Part shown: positions 51,701 through 60,549 of the stretch, piece after piece | Layout: each line of letters opens with the position of its first letter | How positions within the stretch are numbered: position 1 is the first letter of the stretch | Origin: Aquisalinus flavus | GTDB taxonomy: Bacteria; Pseudomonadota; Alphaproteobacteria; Caulobacterales; Parvularculaceae | Direction: 5' to 3' | DNA: 64,000 bases | NCBI RefSeq assembly: GCF_022559625.1 | Contig: NZ_CP042288.1 | Coordinates: 2,800,155 to 2,864,154 of the forward strand | Translations under genes and position numbers: made by a program | Notes under the pieces: generated by a model | What the model was told of the DNA's origin: nothing | What the model saw: the letters and a program-made list of their open reading frames with translations, nothing else | Databases searched by the model: none

Positions 51701-51727
51701 AAAGGGCGGTACGCTGTGCCGCCCTTT
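51701..51727. terminator. metK terminator hairpin
   Basis: AAAGGGCGG (51701-51709) and CCGCCCTTT (51719-51727) form a perfect 9-bp stem with a 9-base loop, 23 bp after the metK stop. The T-run is short (TTTATT). The right arm touches the stop codon of the convergent small gene. Confidence 0.75.
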
Positions 51728-51935
51728 ATTCGTTCCGGTCCTGCGGCGGCAGGTAGGGCGCAATCAGCCGCCCGGTCAATTGTGCCGAACTGGCCCTGAC
51801 CGCGTCGAGCGTCAGGGTGTGACTGGTTGGCGAAGCAACTGGCGCGTCCCCCAGGCGCGGCTCGATCGCATTGCCTGTGGCCGCGATGGCGAGCGCGAAG
51901 GCGCCGATACAAAAAGCCGTTTTCGTTGATGACAT
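51726..51935 (-). CDS. Small exported protein, hypothetical
   Basis: A 69-residue frame starting at ATG 51933-51935. The first 22 residues (basic, then hydrophobic, ending A-A-T-G-N-A) form a signal peptide. The short mature part is proline- and threonine-rich and ends P-P-Q-D-R-N-E. No family recognised. The stop codon falls in the metK terminator hairpin. Coding potential is moderate. Confidence 0.45.
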   Translation of the reverse strand: MSSTKTAFCIGAFALAIAATGNAIEPRLGDAPVASPTSHTLTLDAVRASSAQLTGRLIAPYLPPQDRNE

Positions 51936-52061
51936 ATCCGTCCCCGTAAAAATCAAGATCAGCAAGAACGCGACGCCGCCTTGCCTTACGCTAGCAGGAT
52001 TTGGTAACCGACTGGTTTATCGGTGTAACGATCTTTTAACGGACGAAAACGAAAGACAGGC

Positions 52062-52763
52062 ATGAGCGATCAGTATCCAGATTACCGCCTTTATGGCCGA
52101 CAGCAGGACAAGCCGCTGAAGCCGCGTCAGCAAGGGCTGATGGAGCGGCTGCTGCCGCAGGTCGCGATTTCGCCTGGCGACGTTGCAGGCGGGCTGGAAG
52201 CCGTTCAGGGCACGCGGCGGGAAAGCTGGCTGGAGATCGGCTTTGGCGGCGGCGAACACCTCGCCTGGCAGGCTGAGCACAATCCGGACGTTCAGATGAT
52301 CGGCGCCGAACCCTTCGTCAATGGCGTCGCCAAGCTGCTGACCCTGATTGAGGAGCAGGCGCTGGATAATATCCGTATCCTGCATGGCGATGTGCGCCCG
52401 CTGCTGGAGGCGATGCCGGATGGCTGCCTGTCGCGGCTGTTCGTACTGCACCCCGATCCGTGGCCGAAAAAGCGCCATCACAAGCGCCGCATCGTCTCGC
52501 CGCTTTTGCTCGGCCACGCCGCGCGGCTGTTGAAGCCGGGCAGCCAGATGCGCATCGCGTCGGATATTCCCGATTATATCCGCTGGGCGCTGATGCAGGT
52601 GCAAATGCATAACCGCGCGGCCGGGCACGAGGATTTCCGCTGGACGGCGGAGACGAAAGCCGACTGGACCGAGCGTCCAGGCGACTGGCCGCAGACGCGC
52701 TATGAGGCAAAGGCCCTGCGCGAGGGGCGCGAGGCGACCTATCTGACCTTCGTGCGGCGATAG
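52062..52763 (+). CDS. trmB: tRNA (guanine-N7-)-methyltransferase
   Basis: A 233-residue SAM-dependent enzyme that methylates G46 of tRNA. The start R-L-Y-G-R-Q-Q-D-K-P-L-K-P-R-Q is typical of alphaproteobacterial TrmB. The SAM loop is LEIGFGGGEHL, and the catalytic part is HPDPWPKKRHHKRRIV with the conserved D-P-W-P-K-x-R-H. The late T-R-Y-E-A-K-A is the tRNA-binding signature. It follows metK by about 390 bp, with the small minus-strand gene between. Confidence 0.96.
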   Translation: MSDQYPDYRLYGRQQDKPLKPRQQGLMERLLPQVAISPGDVAGGLEAVQGTRRESWLEIGFGGGEHLAWQAEHNPDVQMIGAEPFVNGVAKLLTLIEEQALDNIRILHGDVRPLLEAMPDGCLSRLFVLHPDPWPKKRHHKRRIVSPLLLGHAARLLKPGSQMRIASDIPDYIRWALMQVQMHNRAAGHEDFRWTAETKADWTERPGDWPQTRYEAKALREGREATYLTFVRR

Positions 52764-52831
52764 CGCCAGCAGGCATTAAACTTATCGAAAGCCCGGCTCG
52801 GCTAGCCTGTCTCTCTGACAAGGGAGCATCC

Positions 52832-53905
52832 ATGAAACCTGGCAGCCGTTTTGCGGAACTCGATGCCCTGCGCGGCATCGCTGCAGCGGCAGTGATGCTC
52901 TATCATTTCCTCATCGCCTTCCCGAAATTCTATGGCGAGAGTCTGGGTCTTGGCTGGCAGCCCTTCGCCGAGGCGCCGGTCACGCGCGACCTGATCGGCA
53001 CGGCGCCGGTCTGCCTGTTTTTCATGATCTCCGGCTTCGTCATCCTCAATTCCCTGCGCGGCAGGGAAGACGCCGGCACGCCGATCGCCGATTTCGCCTT
53101 TTCGCGGTTTGCCCGGCTGTTCCCCGTGTTCTGGGCAGCTGCGGCGCTGACTTTCGTTGTCGGCCTGATTGCGCCCCTGCCGGACCAGCACCACACCATG
53201 GGCCAGCTGATCGGGAACCTGACCATGGTGCCGCGCTATGCCGGTGTCACGCCGCTCGATCATGTCTATTGGTCGCTGTTGTTCGAGCTGCAATTCTATG
53301 GCTGGATGGCGCTGATCGCCGTCACCGGCCTGCTCGGCAGGCTGCGGCTCGTCTGCGCCCTCTGGCTCGCTGTCGAGGTCCTGTTCCTGCTCAATCAGGC
53401 TGCGGGGCTTGAACTGCCGACCGCGCTATACTGGGCCATGAATGCGCCGTTCACGCACTATTTTCTTGCCGGCATCTGTTTCTATCGCCTGGCGACAGGG
53501 CATGGCGACCGGCAGACCCTCTACCTTCTTGGCGCCGCCCTCGCGGTGAATTTCCTCGCCTTCGCGCCCTGGTTCGCGGTATTGACCGGCACGTTCTGGC
53601 TTGTCTTTCATCTTGCTGTTGCGGGCCGTCTGCACTTTGTTGCGGTCAGACCGCTGCTATGGCTGGGCACGGTTTCCTATGCGCTGTATCTGGTGCATAT
53701 GATGATCGGCTTCCGGATCATGTACTCGCTGCAGCTTGCCGGGGTCGGCTATGGTCTCAGCGTCATTGCAGCAATTGCCGTGTCGCTGGTGCTTGCCGCG
53801 GGGATGACATTCCTGATCGAGCGCCCGGCCCAGCGCCTGCTCAAGGGCTGGTACAGGAGTGCCCGGCAGATTCTTGGTGACAAGCCGGTTCCCGGTGTGT
53901 CATAA
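52832..53905 (+). CDS. Acyltransferase family 3 membrane protein
   Basis: A 357-residue integral membrane acyltransferase of the OafA/NodX kind (acyltransferase_3). The N-terminal RFAELDALRGIAAAAVMLYHF carries the conserved R-G and catalytic His. About ten hydrophobic helices follow. Members add acetyl or similar groups to surface polysaccharides, lipids or peptidoglycan. Substrate unknown here. It ends 29 bp before the terminator at 53934. Confidence 0.85.
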   Translation: MKPGSRFAELDALRGIAAAAVMLYHFLIAFPKFYGESLGLGWQPFAEAPVTRDLIGTAPVCLFFMISGFVILNSLRGREDAGTPIADFAFSRFARLFPVFWAAAALTFVVGLIAPLPDQHHTMGQLIGNLTMVPRYAGVTPLDHVYWSLLFELQFYGWMALIAVTGLLGRLRLVCALWLAVEVLFLLNQAAGLELPTALYWAMNAPFTHYFLAGICFYRLATGHGDRQTLYLLGAALAVNFLAFAPWFAVLTGTFWLVFHLAVAGRLHFVAVRPLLWLGTVSYALYLVHMMIGFRIMYSLQLAGVGYGLSVIAAIAVSLVLAAGMTFLIERPAQRLLKGWYRSARQILGDKPVPGVS

Positions 53906-53933
53906 TGTTGGAATTGCATTTCGAGAAAATCGG

Positions 53934-53960
53934 AAGCGGCCTCGCGAGGGCCGCTTTTTT
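53934..53960 (+). terminator. Rho-independent terminator directly upstream of rimP
   Basis: AAGCGGCC / GGCCGCTT stem of 8 bp, 7-base loop, then six T residues ending at 53960. It ends the acyltransferase transcript and lies only 20 bp before the rimP start, so it may also act as an attenuator for the rimP-nusA-infB operon. Confidence 0.88.
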
Positions 53961-53980
53961 GTTACCTGAAGCCGGACCAT

Positions 53981-54520
53981 ATGGATGTTCTGACCGACAA
54001 ACTGACCGCGCTGATCGGGCCCGTGGCAACGCAGGAAGGCTTCGAGCTAATCCGCGTGCGCGTTACCGGCGCGAAGAACCCGACGCTGCAGGTGATGGCG
54101 GAGCGCCCGGACGGCACGATGACGGCAGAGGATTGCGCGAAACTGTCCCGTGCCCTGTCGCCGGTACTGGACGAGAGCGATCCGATCGACGGCAATTACG
54201 ACCTTGAGGTATCCTCGCCCGGTATCGACCGGCCGCTGACCCGGCTGAAGGATTTCGACGACTGGCAGGGCTTCGAGGCCAAGATCGAGCTGACCGGGGC
54301 GATCGAGGGCCAGAAGCGCTATCGCGGCGTGCTTGCCGGCACGGACGGTGATAACATCTGTATCGATCTCGAGGGCGAGGATGAAACGGCACTCATCCCC
54401 TTCGCCATGGTCGGCGCTGCCAAGCTGGTCCTGAGCGACGACCTGATCCGCGCCAGCCTGAAGGCGGGCAAGGATGCGGAAAAGGCGGGGCTTGCCCCCG
54501 ACAACTATCAAGACGACTAG
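53981..54520 (+). CDS. rimP: Ribosome maturation factor RimP
   Basis: A 179-residue factor for 30S subunit maturation. Typical stretches are V-A-T-Q-E-G-F-E-L-I-R-V-R-V, the central D-Y-D-L-E-V-S-S-P-G-I-D-R-P-L-like NYDLEVSSPGIDRPL and L-V-L-S-D-D-L-I near the end. First gene of the conserved rimP-nusA-ylxR-infB operon. It comes just 20 bp after a strong terminator hairpin, so its promoter overlaps that hairpin or lies upstream with readthrough. Confidence 0.96.
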   Translation: MDVLTDKLTALIGPVATQEGFELIRVRVTGAKNPTLQVMAERPDGTMTAEDCAKLSRALSPVLDESDPIDGNYDLEVSSPGIDRPLTRLKDFDDWQGFEAKIELTGAIEGQKRYRGVLAGTDGDNICIDLEGEDETALIPFAMVGAAKLVLSDDLIRASLKAGKDAEKAGLAPDNYQDD

Positions 54521-54554
54521 AGTAACCCTTAACGACCTGAAACGGAGACGAGAC

Positions 54555-56144
54555 ATGGCCGTAAGCCATAACAAGCTGGAACTGGTGCAGATCGCCGAAG
54601 CGGTGGCCCGCGAGAAGACGATCGACAAGGAAATCGTCATCGCGGCGATGGAAGACGCGCTGTCGCGCGCTGCCCGCTCGCGCTATGGCCACGAGACGAA
54701 TGTCCGTGCCGAGATCAACCCCAAGACCGGCGAAACCAAGCTGTGGCGCCTGATGGAAGTGGTCGAGGCAGTCGAGAACGACTCCGCCGAGATCACCCTG
54801 GAAGAGGCCCGGGCCCGCAACCCGGAAGCGGAACTCGGCGACTTCCTGTCCGATCCGCTGCCGCCGATCGAGTTCGGCCGCCAGGCGGCCATGGGCGCCA
54901 AGCAGGTGATCACCCAGAAGGTACGCGATGCCGAGCGCGACCGTCAGTTTGACGAGTACAAGGACCGCGTCGGCGAGATCGTCAACGGCGTCGTCAAGCG
55001 GATCGAATATGGCCATGTCATCATCGATCTTGGCCGGGCCGAGGCGATCATCCGCCGCGACCAGCAGCTGCCGCGCGAAGCGATCCGCCAGGGCGACCGG
55101 GTTCGTGCCTATATCGCCGATGTCCGCCGCGAGGTTCGCGGCCCGCAGATATTCCTGTCGCGCACCCATCCGCAATTCATGGCGAAACTGTTCGAGCAGG
55201 AAGTGCCGGAAGTCTATGACGGCGTGATCGAGATCAAGGCCGTCGCCCGTGACCCCGGGTCGCGCGCCAAGATCGGCGTCATGTCGAACGATTCCTCCAT
55301 CGACCCGGTCGGTGCCTGCGTCGGGATGCGCGGCTCACGCGTCCAGGCCGTCGTCAACGAGCTGGGCGGCGAGAAGATCGACATCGTTCCGTGGTCGGAC
55401 GACATCGCCACCTTCATCGTCAATGCGCTTGCCCCGGCAGAGGTCGCCAAGGTCGTGCTCGATGAAGAATCCGAGCGTATCGAGGTTGTCGTGCCGGACG
55501 AGCAGCTGTCGCTCGCCATCGGGCGCCGCGGCCAGAATGTCCGTCTCGCCGCGCAGCTGTCCGGCTTCGAGATCGACATCATGACCGAGGAAGAAGAAAG
55601 CGCCAAGCGCCAGACCGAATACCAGCAGCGCTCCGAACTGTTCATGGAGGCGCTCGATGTTGATGACATCATCGCCGGTCTTCTGGTCTCCGAAGGCTTC
55701 TCCCGGATCGAGGAGATCGCCTATGTCGATGTCCACGAAGTGGCCGATATCGAGGGCTTCGACGAGGACACCGCCGAGGAATTGCAGGCCCGCGCCAATG
55801 ATTATCTGGAGAAGGAGGCCGAAGCCCTCAACGAGAAGCGCCTCGAGATGGGCGTTGCCGATGACCTGTGGAACTTCGACGGCCTGTCCGCGAAGATGAT
55901 CATCGCGCTGGCCGAGGAGGGCGTGCTGTCCGTCGAGGATCTCGCCGGCTGTGCCAGCGACGACCTGACCGGCTGGACCGAGCGCGTCGACGGCGAGAAG
56001 AAGCATTATGATGGCATGCTGGAAGGCTTCCGCGTCAAGCCGGAAGAGGCCCAGGAGCTGATCAACCGTGCCCGTATCGATGCCGGCTGGGATAGCCCGG
56101 AAGGCGAAGAGGAAGAAGGCGAGGACGCCGCTGAAACCGTCTGA
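54555..56144 (+). CDS. nusA: Transcription termination/antitermination factor NusA
   Basis: A 529-residue elongation factor that binds RNA polymerase. The start is ATG 54555 (MAVSHNKLELVQIAEAVARE). An N-terminal polymerase-binding domain is followed by S1 (G-V-V-K-R-I-E-Y-G-H-V-I-I-D-L-G), KH1 and KH2 (VGACVGMRGSRVQAVVNELG; LAIGRRGQNVRLAA) and two C-terminal helix-hairpin-helix acidic repeats (from about residue 360). The tail is very acidic. It overlaps the next gene. Confidence 0.97.
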   Translation: MAVSHNKLELVQIAEAVAREKTIDKEIVIAAMEDALSRAARSRYGHETNVRAEINPKTGETKLWRLMEVVEAVENDSAEITLEEARARNPEAELGDFLSDPLPPIEFGRQAAMGAKQVITQKVRDAERDRQFDEYKDRVGEIVNGVVKRIEYGHVIIDLGRAEAIIRRDQQLPREAIRQGDRVRAYIADVRREVRGPQIFLSRTHPQFMAKLFEQEVPEVYDGVIEIKAVARDPGSRAKIGVMSNDSSIDPVGACVGMRGSRVQAVVNELGGEKIDIVPWSDDIATFIVNALAPAEVAKVVLDEESERIEVVVPDEQLSLAIGRRGQNVRLAAQLSGFEIDIMTEEEESAKRQTEYQQRSELFMEALDVDDIIAGLLVSEGFSRIEEIAYVDVHEVADIEGFDEDTAEELQARANDYLEKEAEALNEKRLEMGVADDLWNFDGLSAKMIIALAEEGVLSVEDLAGCASDDLTGWTERVDGEKKHYDGMLEGFRVKPEEAQELINRARIDAGWDSPEGEEEEGEDAAETV

Positions 56145-56790
56145 TCAAGCAGAGACCGGTCAGGACGCCGGTCAAGAGACTGCCCGGGACACCGCAAGGG
56201 ACCGCAAGAATGACCGCCGCTGCATCGCCAGCGGCGCGTCGCTCGATCGTCAGGACCCGGCGATCCGGTTCGTTCTCGGCCCCGATAACGTCGTCGTGCC
56301 GGACCTTGCCGAAAAGCTGCCCGGGCGCGGGGCGTGGGTCGCTGCGGACCGGGTGCTGGTCCTGAAGGCTGCCCGGAAGGGCCTGTTCTCGCGCGCCTTC
56401 AAGGCACAGGCGAAACTGCCCGATGGCGGGGCGGAGGCGTTTGCCGAGGCCCTGCACAGGGCACTGGCCGAGCGGGCGCTCAACGCCCTCGGCCTTGCCC
56501 GGCGGGCGGGGTTTCTGCTGGTGGGGTTTGAAAAAACCCGCGCGGCGGTTCAAAAAGGCGCCGCAAGCGCCTATATATATGCTTCGGATGCCTCCGCTGA
56601 CGGGACGGACAAGATCCGCCAGGTGGCGCGGCCGGCCCTGCCGGTCTGGCATCCTTTTCCCGGTAGCGACCTGGACGGGGCGCTGGGCGAGGCCAATATC
56701 GTGCATATGGCCCTGACAGACCCCGGTATGGCCCGGCGATTTGGCCGGGAAGCGGCTCGCTTCGTCGCCTATGGCGGCGCGGGAGCCTGA
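56068..56790 (+). CDS. YlxR/DUF448 RNA-binding protein fused to an L7Ae-like domain
   Basis: A 240-residue protein with two RNA-related parts. Residues about 45-110 are DUF448 (YlxR): R-R-C-I-A-S-G, I-R-F-V-L-G-P-D-N-V-V-V-P-D-L and L-P-G-R-G-A-W-V. Residues about 125-235 resemble the L7Ae/L30e fold (L-N-A-L-G-L-A-R-R-A-G-F-L-L-V-G-F-E-K). This fusion is common in alphaproteobacteria. The GTG at 56068 has an AGGAG 10 bp upstream; it overlaps nusA by 77 bp. A basic leader of about 40 residues is weakly conserved. Confidence 0.88.
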   Translation: MPVSMPAGIARKAKRKKARTPLKPSDQAETGQDAGQETARDTARDRKNDRRCIASGASLDRQDPAIRFVLGPDNVVVPDLAEKLPGRGAWVAADRVLVLKAARKGLFSRAFKAQAKLPDGGAEAFAEALHRALAERALNALGLARRAGFLLVGFEKTRAAVQKGAASAYIYASDASADGTDKIRQVARPALPVWHPFPGSDLDGALGEANIVHMALTDPGMARRFGREAARFVAYGGAGA

Positions 56791-56981
56791 AAAAAGCGGC
56801 GGTTCGAGGGAATATAGGCATCACCGGTGTAGACCCTGAGCGTCAGTAGCGCTATGTCGATGCCCTCACCCGCGCTTTTCGTGCGGCAAGATACAGGACC
56901 CCCCTTTCAAGGATCATGGGTCCGTTGCCGGATCGGTGACAAGATTTTACCAAGGCTGCAGGAAATGCAGTTGGAGACTGA

Positions 56982-59576
56982 ATGAGCGAAGAAGCTGACA
57001 ACGAGACGAAACAGAAGCGCAAGCCCCTGACGCTGCGCAAGACCGAAACCGGTGCGGTGAAGCAGAGCTTCTCCCACGGGCGGTCCAAGACCGTCGTCGT
57101 CGAGACCAAAAAACGCCGCACCCTCGGGCCGGTGAAGCCGGGCGCGACGGCGAAACCTGCCGAGACCCCTCCGGCCAGGGAAGAAAAGCAGGCTGAAAGG
57201 CCGAAACAGAACAAGGCTCCTGTCAAGAAAGGCGCCGTGCTGCGAACCCTCTCCGAAGACGAAAAGAGAGCCCGCGCCGCCGCCCTTGCCGTTGCCCGCA
57301 AGAACGAGCAGGAAAAGCGTGAGCGCGAGGAATCCGAACGCGCCGAACGTGAGAAGCGTGAAACCGAAGAACGCGCCAAGCTCGAGGCGGAACGCAAGCG
57401 TCAGTCCGACGAAGAAGAAAAGCGCAAGGTAGAAGCAGAAGCCCGCGCCAAGGCGGAGGCCGAAGCCGCTGCTGCCCTCGAAGAGGAAGAAGAAGAGCGC
57501 AAGCGCCGCAATGCCGGCAAGGCAGAAGCCCGCGACAAGGGCAAGGAAACCCGCGAAGCGAAGGCCGGCAAGGAATTCGTCGATGATGCGGAAAACCCGC
57601 TCGCCAAGCTCGGCGGGCGCCTCAAGCAGAAGCGCGAATTCGCCGACGACGCCAAGCGCGAGTCCAAGCCGAAGGACGCCAAGCGCCGCAGCGGCAAGCT
57701 GACCATCGCCAACGCGCTGGAAGACGATGAGCGCCAGCGCTCGCTCGCCTCGGTCAAGCGCGCCCGCGAACGCGAAAAGCAGGCCCGCCAGGCCCGTGGC
57801 CGCGACCGCCAGCAGGTGCGCCGTGAGGTCATCATTCCGGAAACCATCACCGTTGCCGATCTGGCCCAGCGCATGTCCATGCGCGCCGTCGACCTGATCA
57901 AGGAACTGATGAAACAGGGCCAGATGGTCACCGCCAACGCGACGCTCGACGCCGATACGGCAGAGCTGATCGTCGAAGAGCTGGGTCACAGCTACAAGCG
58001 CGTCTCCGAAGCCGATGTCGAAGAAGGCCTCGGCGGGGAAATGGACGACGAGGGCGACCTGAAATCGCGTCCGCCGGTCGTCACCATCATGGGCCATGTC
58101 GACCACGGCAAGACGTCGCTGCTCGATGCCATGCGCCAGACCGACGTCGTCGCCGGCGAGGCGGGCGGCATTACCCAGCATATCGGTGCCTACCAGATCA
58201 CCGTCGGCAAGGATCACAACCGTATCACCTTCCTCGACACGCCGGGCCATGCGGCCTTCACGGCGATGCGCTCGCGCGGCGCCAAGGTAACGGATATCGT
58301 CGTCATCGTCGTTGCCGCCGATGACTCGGTCATGCCGCAGACGGCGGAGGCGATCAACCATGCCAAGGCGGCGGGTGTGCCGATCATCATCGCGATCAAC
58401 AAGATCGACAAGCCCGATGCAGACCCGAACAAGGTCCGCACCGACCTGCTGCAATACGAGATCCAGGTCGAAAGCATGGGCGGCGACATCCAGGATGTCG
58501 AAGTGTCGGCCAAGAACAAGCTGAACCTTGAGGGTCTTCAGGATGCAATCCTTCTGCAGGCGGAACTTCTTGACCTGAAGGCCAATCCCGACCGGGAAGC
58601 CGCCGGTGCGGTGGTCGAGGCACAGCTCGACAAGGGCCGCGGTCCGGTGGCGACGCTGCTGGTCCAGAAAGGCACGCTCAGGCGCGGTGACATCTTCGTC
58701 TGCGGCGCAGAGTGGGGCAAGGTCCGTGCACTGAACGATTACAAGGGTCAGCAGGTCGTGGAAGCCGGCCCGACAGAGCCGGTCGAGGTTCTCGGTCTCA
58801 ATGGCGTGCCGGAGCCGGGCGACCAGTTCGTGGTCGTCGATTCCGAGGCCCGCGCCCGCGAGATCGCCGAATTCCGCCAACGCCAGCGCCGCGACCGCAG
58901 CAATGCCAAGTCCTCCGGTACCTCTCTGGAGCAGATGATGGCGCAGCTGCAGGATTCCGAGATCAAGGAACTGCCGATCGTCCTGAAGGGCGATGTGCAG
59001 GGCTCGGTCGAGGCGATCATCGGTGCGCTGGAGAAGATGGCCAATGACGAGGTCCGGGTGCGCGTCCTGCATTCCGGCGTCGGCGGTATCTCGGAGAGCG
59101 ATATCATCCTTGCCGAGGCGTCTTCCGCACCGGTCATCGGCTTCAACGTCCGCGCCAACAAGCAGGCGCGCGACGCTGCCGAACAATCGGGCACGGAGAT
59201 CCGCTATTACTCGGTCATCTACGATCTGCTCGACGACCTTAAAGGCACGCTGTCGGGCATGCTCGAACCGGAACTGCGCGAGACTTTCCTTGGCAATGCC
59301 GAGATCCTGGAGATCTTCAACGTCTCCAAGCTTGGCAAGGTCGCCGGGTGCCGCGTGACCGAAGGCGTGGTCCGCCGCGGTGCGAGAGTGCGCCTGATCC
59401 GCGACGAGGTCGTGGTTCACGAAGGCGAGCTGTCGCAGCTGAAACGCTTCAAGGACGACGTCAACGAAGTCCCGGGCGGTCAGGAATGCGGCATGAGCTT
59501 TGCCAATTACGAGGACCTGAAAGTCGGCGATACGATCGAGTGCTTCTCGGTCGAGCGCATTACCCGGTCGCTGTAA
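56982..59576 (+). CDS. infB: Translation initiation factor IF-2
   Basis: An 864-residue GTPase that places initiator tRNA on the ribosome. The N-terminal 280 residues are highly charged, mostly Lys, Glu, Arg and Ala repeats with coiled-coil look. The G domain has [25 protein letters not shown] and [11 protein letters not shown]. Domains II and III follow, and the C-terminus binds fMet-tRNA ([15 protein letters not shown]). It ends the operon before a strong terminator. Confidence 0.98.
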   Translation: MSEEADNETKQKRKPLTLRKTETGAVKQSFSHGRSKTVVVETKKRRTLGPVKPGATAKPAETPPAREEKQAERPKQNKAPVKKGAVLRTLSEDEKRARAAALAVARKNEQEKREREESERAEREKRETEERAKLEAERKRQSDEEEKRKVEAEARAKAEAEAAAALEEEEEERKRRNAGKAEARDKGKETREAKAGKEFVDDAENPLAKLGGRLKQKREFADDAKRESKPKDAKRRSGKLTIANALEDDERQRSLASVKRAREREKQARQARGRDRQQVRREVIIPETITVADLAQRMSMRAVDLIKELMKQGQMVTANATLDADTAELIVEELGHSYKRVSEADVEEGLGGEMDDEGDLKSRPPVVTIMGHVDHGKTSLLDAMRQTDVVAGEAGGITQHIGAYQITVGKDHNRITFLDTPGHAAFTAMRSRGAKVTDIVVIVVAADDSVMPQTAEAINHAKAAGVPIIIAINKIDKPDADPNKVRTDLLQYEIQVESMGGDIQDVEVSAKNKLNLEGLQDAILLQAELLDLKANPDREAAGAVVEAQLDKGRGPVATLLVQKGTLRRGDIFVCGAEWGKVRALNDYKGQQVVEAGPTEPVEVLGLNGVPEPGDQFVVVDSEARAREIAEFRQRQRRDRSNAKSSGTSLEQMMAQLQDSEIKELPIVLKGDVQGSVEAIIGALEKMANDEVRVRVLHSGVGGISESDIILAEASSAPVIGFNVRANKQARDAAEQSGTEIRYYSVIYDLLDDLKGTLSGMLEPELRETFLGNAEILEIFNVSKLGKVAGCRVTEGVVRRGARVRLIRDEVVVHEGELSQLKRFKDDVNEVPGGQECGMSFANYEDLKVGDTIECFSVERITRSL

Positions 59577-59604
59577 GCCGCTTCCAGACAGCCGTAGAAA
59601 TCAG

Positions 59605-59635
59605 AAAAGCCCCGCCAGACCGGCGGGGCTTTTTT
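59605..59635. terminator. Strong terminator between infB and the DUF962 gene
   Basis: A 12-bp stem AAAAGCCCCGCC / GGCGGGGCTTTT with a 5-base loop and T-run. It lies 28 bp beyond the infB stop and 22 bp beyond the end of the convergent gene, so it can serve both. Confidence 0.93.
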
Positions 59636-59656
59636 CTATCGCCGCATTCATTCGCG

Positions 59657-60040
59657 CTATCGCTTGTCCGCCGGGACGCCCGCAGCATCGAGATGCGGAT
59701 CCAGCCTGCCCGTCACCCACAGGAAGAACATGCGGTAATCGCTCATCAGCGACCATAGCGGATATTTGAAAGTGGCGGGCTTGTTGCGCTCATATTTGAA
59801 ATGCGCAAACCAGGCAAAGCCATAACCCGCCAGCGGCGCGGCTAGCAGCCACCATGGATTGACCAGCACGGCGGCGGCATAGGCGATCAGCGTCAGCCCG
59901 GTACCGATATAGTGCATGCGGCGGCAGGCCGGCTCTGAATGTTCGCGCAGGTAGAACGGGAAAAAAGCGGTAAAGCTGGCGATACGGCCCCCTTTCTCCG
60001 GCGGATCGGTATACTCTTCGCGGGTTTCCTCGACAGCCAT
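59657..60040 (-). CDS. DUF962 / Mpo1-like membrane protein
   Basis: A 127-residue protein with the Mpo1-like (DUF962) layout. F-F-P-F-Y-L-R-E-H-S precedes the N-C-R-x-x-H-Y-I-G-type stretch A-C-R-R-M-H-Y-I-G-T, two hydrophobic helices follow, and F-A-H-F-K-Y-E-R-N-K-P-A-T-F comes with H-x-x-x-E-R-N. Yeast Mpo1 is an iron-dependent dioxygenase of 2-hydroxy fatty acids. The His residues are kept, so a related lipid role is possible. The start is MAVEETR behind AGGAGG. Confidence 0.88.
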   Translation of the reverse strand: MAVEETREEYTDPPEKGGRIASFTAFFPFYLREHSEPACRRMHYIGTGLTLIAYAAAVLVNPWWLLAAPLAGYGFAWFAHFKYERNKPATFKYPLWSLMSDYRMFFLWVTGRLDPHLDAAGVPADKR

Positions 60041-60081
60041 TTCGGCCTCCTTTTGTCCCATCCTATCGCAAAAGCGCACAA

Positions 60082-60115
60082 AAGAAAAACCGGCCGGGCA
60101 GTGCCGCGGCCGGTT
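60082..60115 (-). terminator. trxA terminator
   Basis: On the minus strand AACCGGCC and GGCCGGTT form an 8-bp stem with a 12-base loop, followed by TTTTTCTTTT. It lies 25 bp after the trxA stop. Confidence 0.88.
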
Positions 60116-60140
60116 CGGAATTCTCGAAAGATCAGGAGAC

Positions 60141-60473
60141 TTAAGCGCTGACGCCAACGGTCTCGTTGATCCACTGGATCAACTGGCCCTTCGGCTTGGC
60201 GCCGACGCTGGTGGCGGCGACTTCGCCATCCTTGAAGATCATCAGGGTCGGCACGCCGCGCACGCCATACTTGCCCGGTGTCTCTGGATTGTCGTCGATA
60301 TCGATCTTGGCGACGGTGATCTTGCCGTCATACTCCTTGGCGATTTCTTCCAGGGCCGGGGCAATCTGGCGGCACGGGCCGCACCAGGTGGCCCAGAAAT
60401 CGACCAGTACCGGGTGGCCGGCATCGATCACATCATCCTGAAAGCTGTCGTCGGTTATGGTTTTCAACGCCAT
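60141..60473 (-). CDS. trxA: Thioredoxin
   Basis: A 110-residue cytoplasmic redox protein. The active site W-C31-G-P-C34-R and the cis-proline region [11 protein letters not shown] are both typical. It supplies electrons to ribonucleotide reductase, peroxiredoxins and perhaps the arsenate reductase coded at 2855. In alphaproteobacteria trxA commonly follows addA on the same strand, as here (76 bp gap). Confidence 0.98.
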   Translation of the reverse strand: MALKTITDDSFQDDVIDAGHPVLVDFWATWCGPCRQIAPALEEIAKEYDGKITVAKIDIDDNPETPGKYGVRGVPTLMIFKDGEVAATSVGAKPKGQLIQWINETVGVSA

Positions 60474-60549
60474 GGTTAAGTCCTTTCTCGTGCTCCCGCG
60501 CCTGCGGGCAGCGCGTCAGACCGCTAACATAAGCGGTGCCAGCGTCCGT

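Noticed and set aside
56907..59420. An 837-codon frame antisense to infB
   Set aside because: It mirrors the repetitive, charged IF-2 N-terminus and the G domain; it is a codon-structure shadow.
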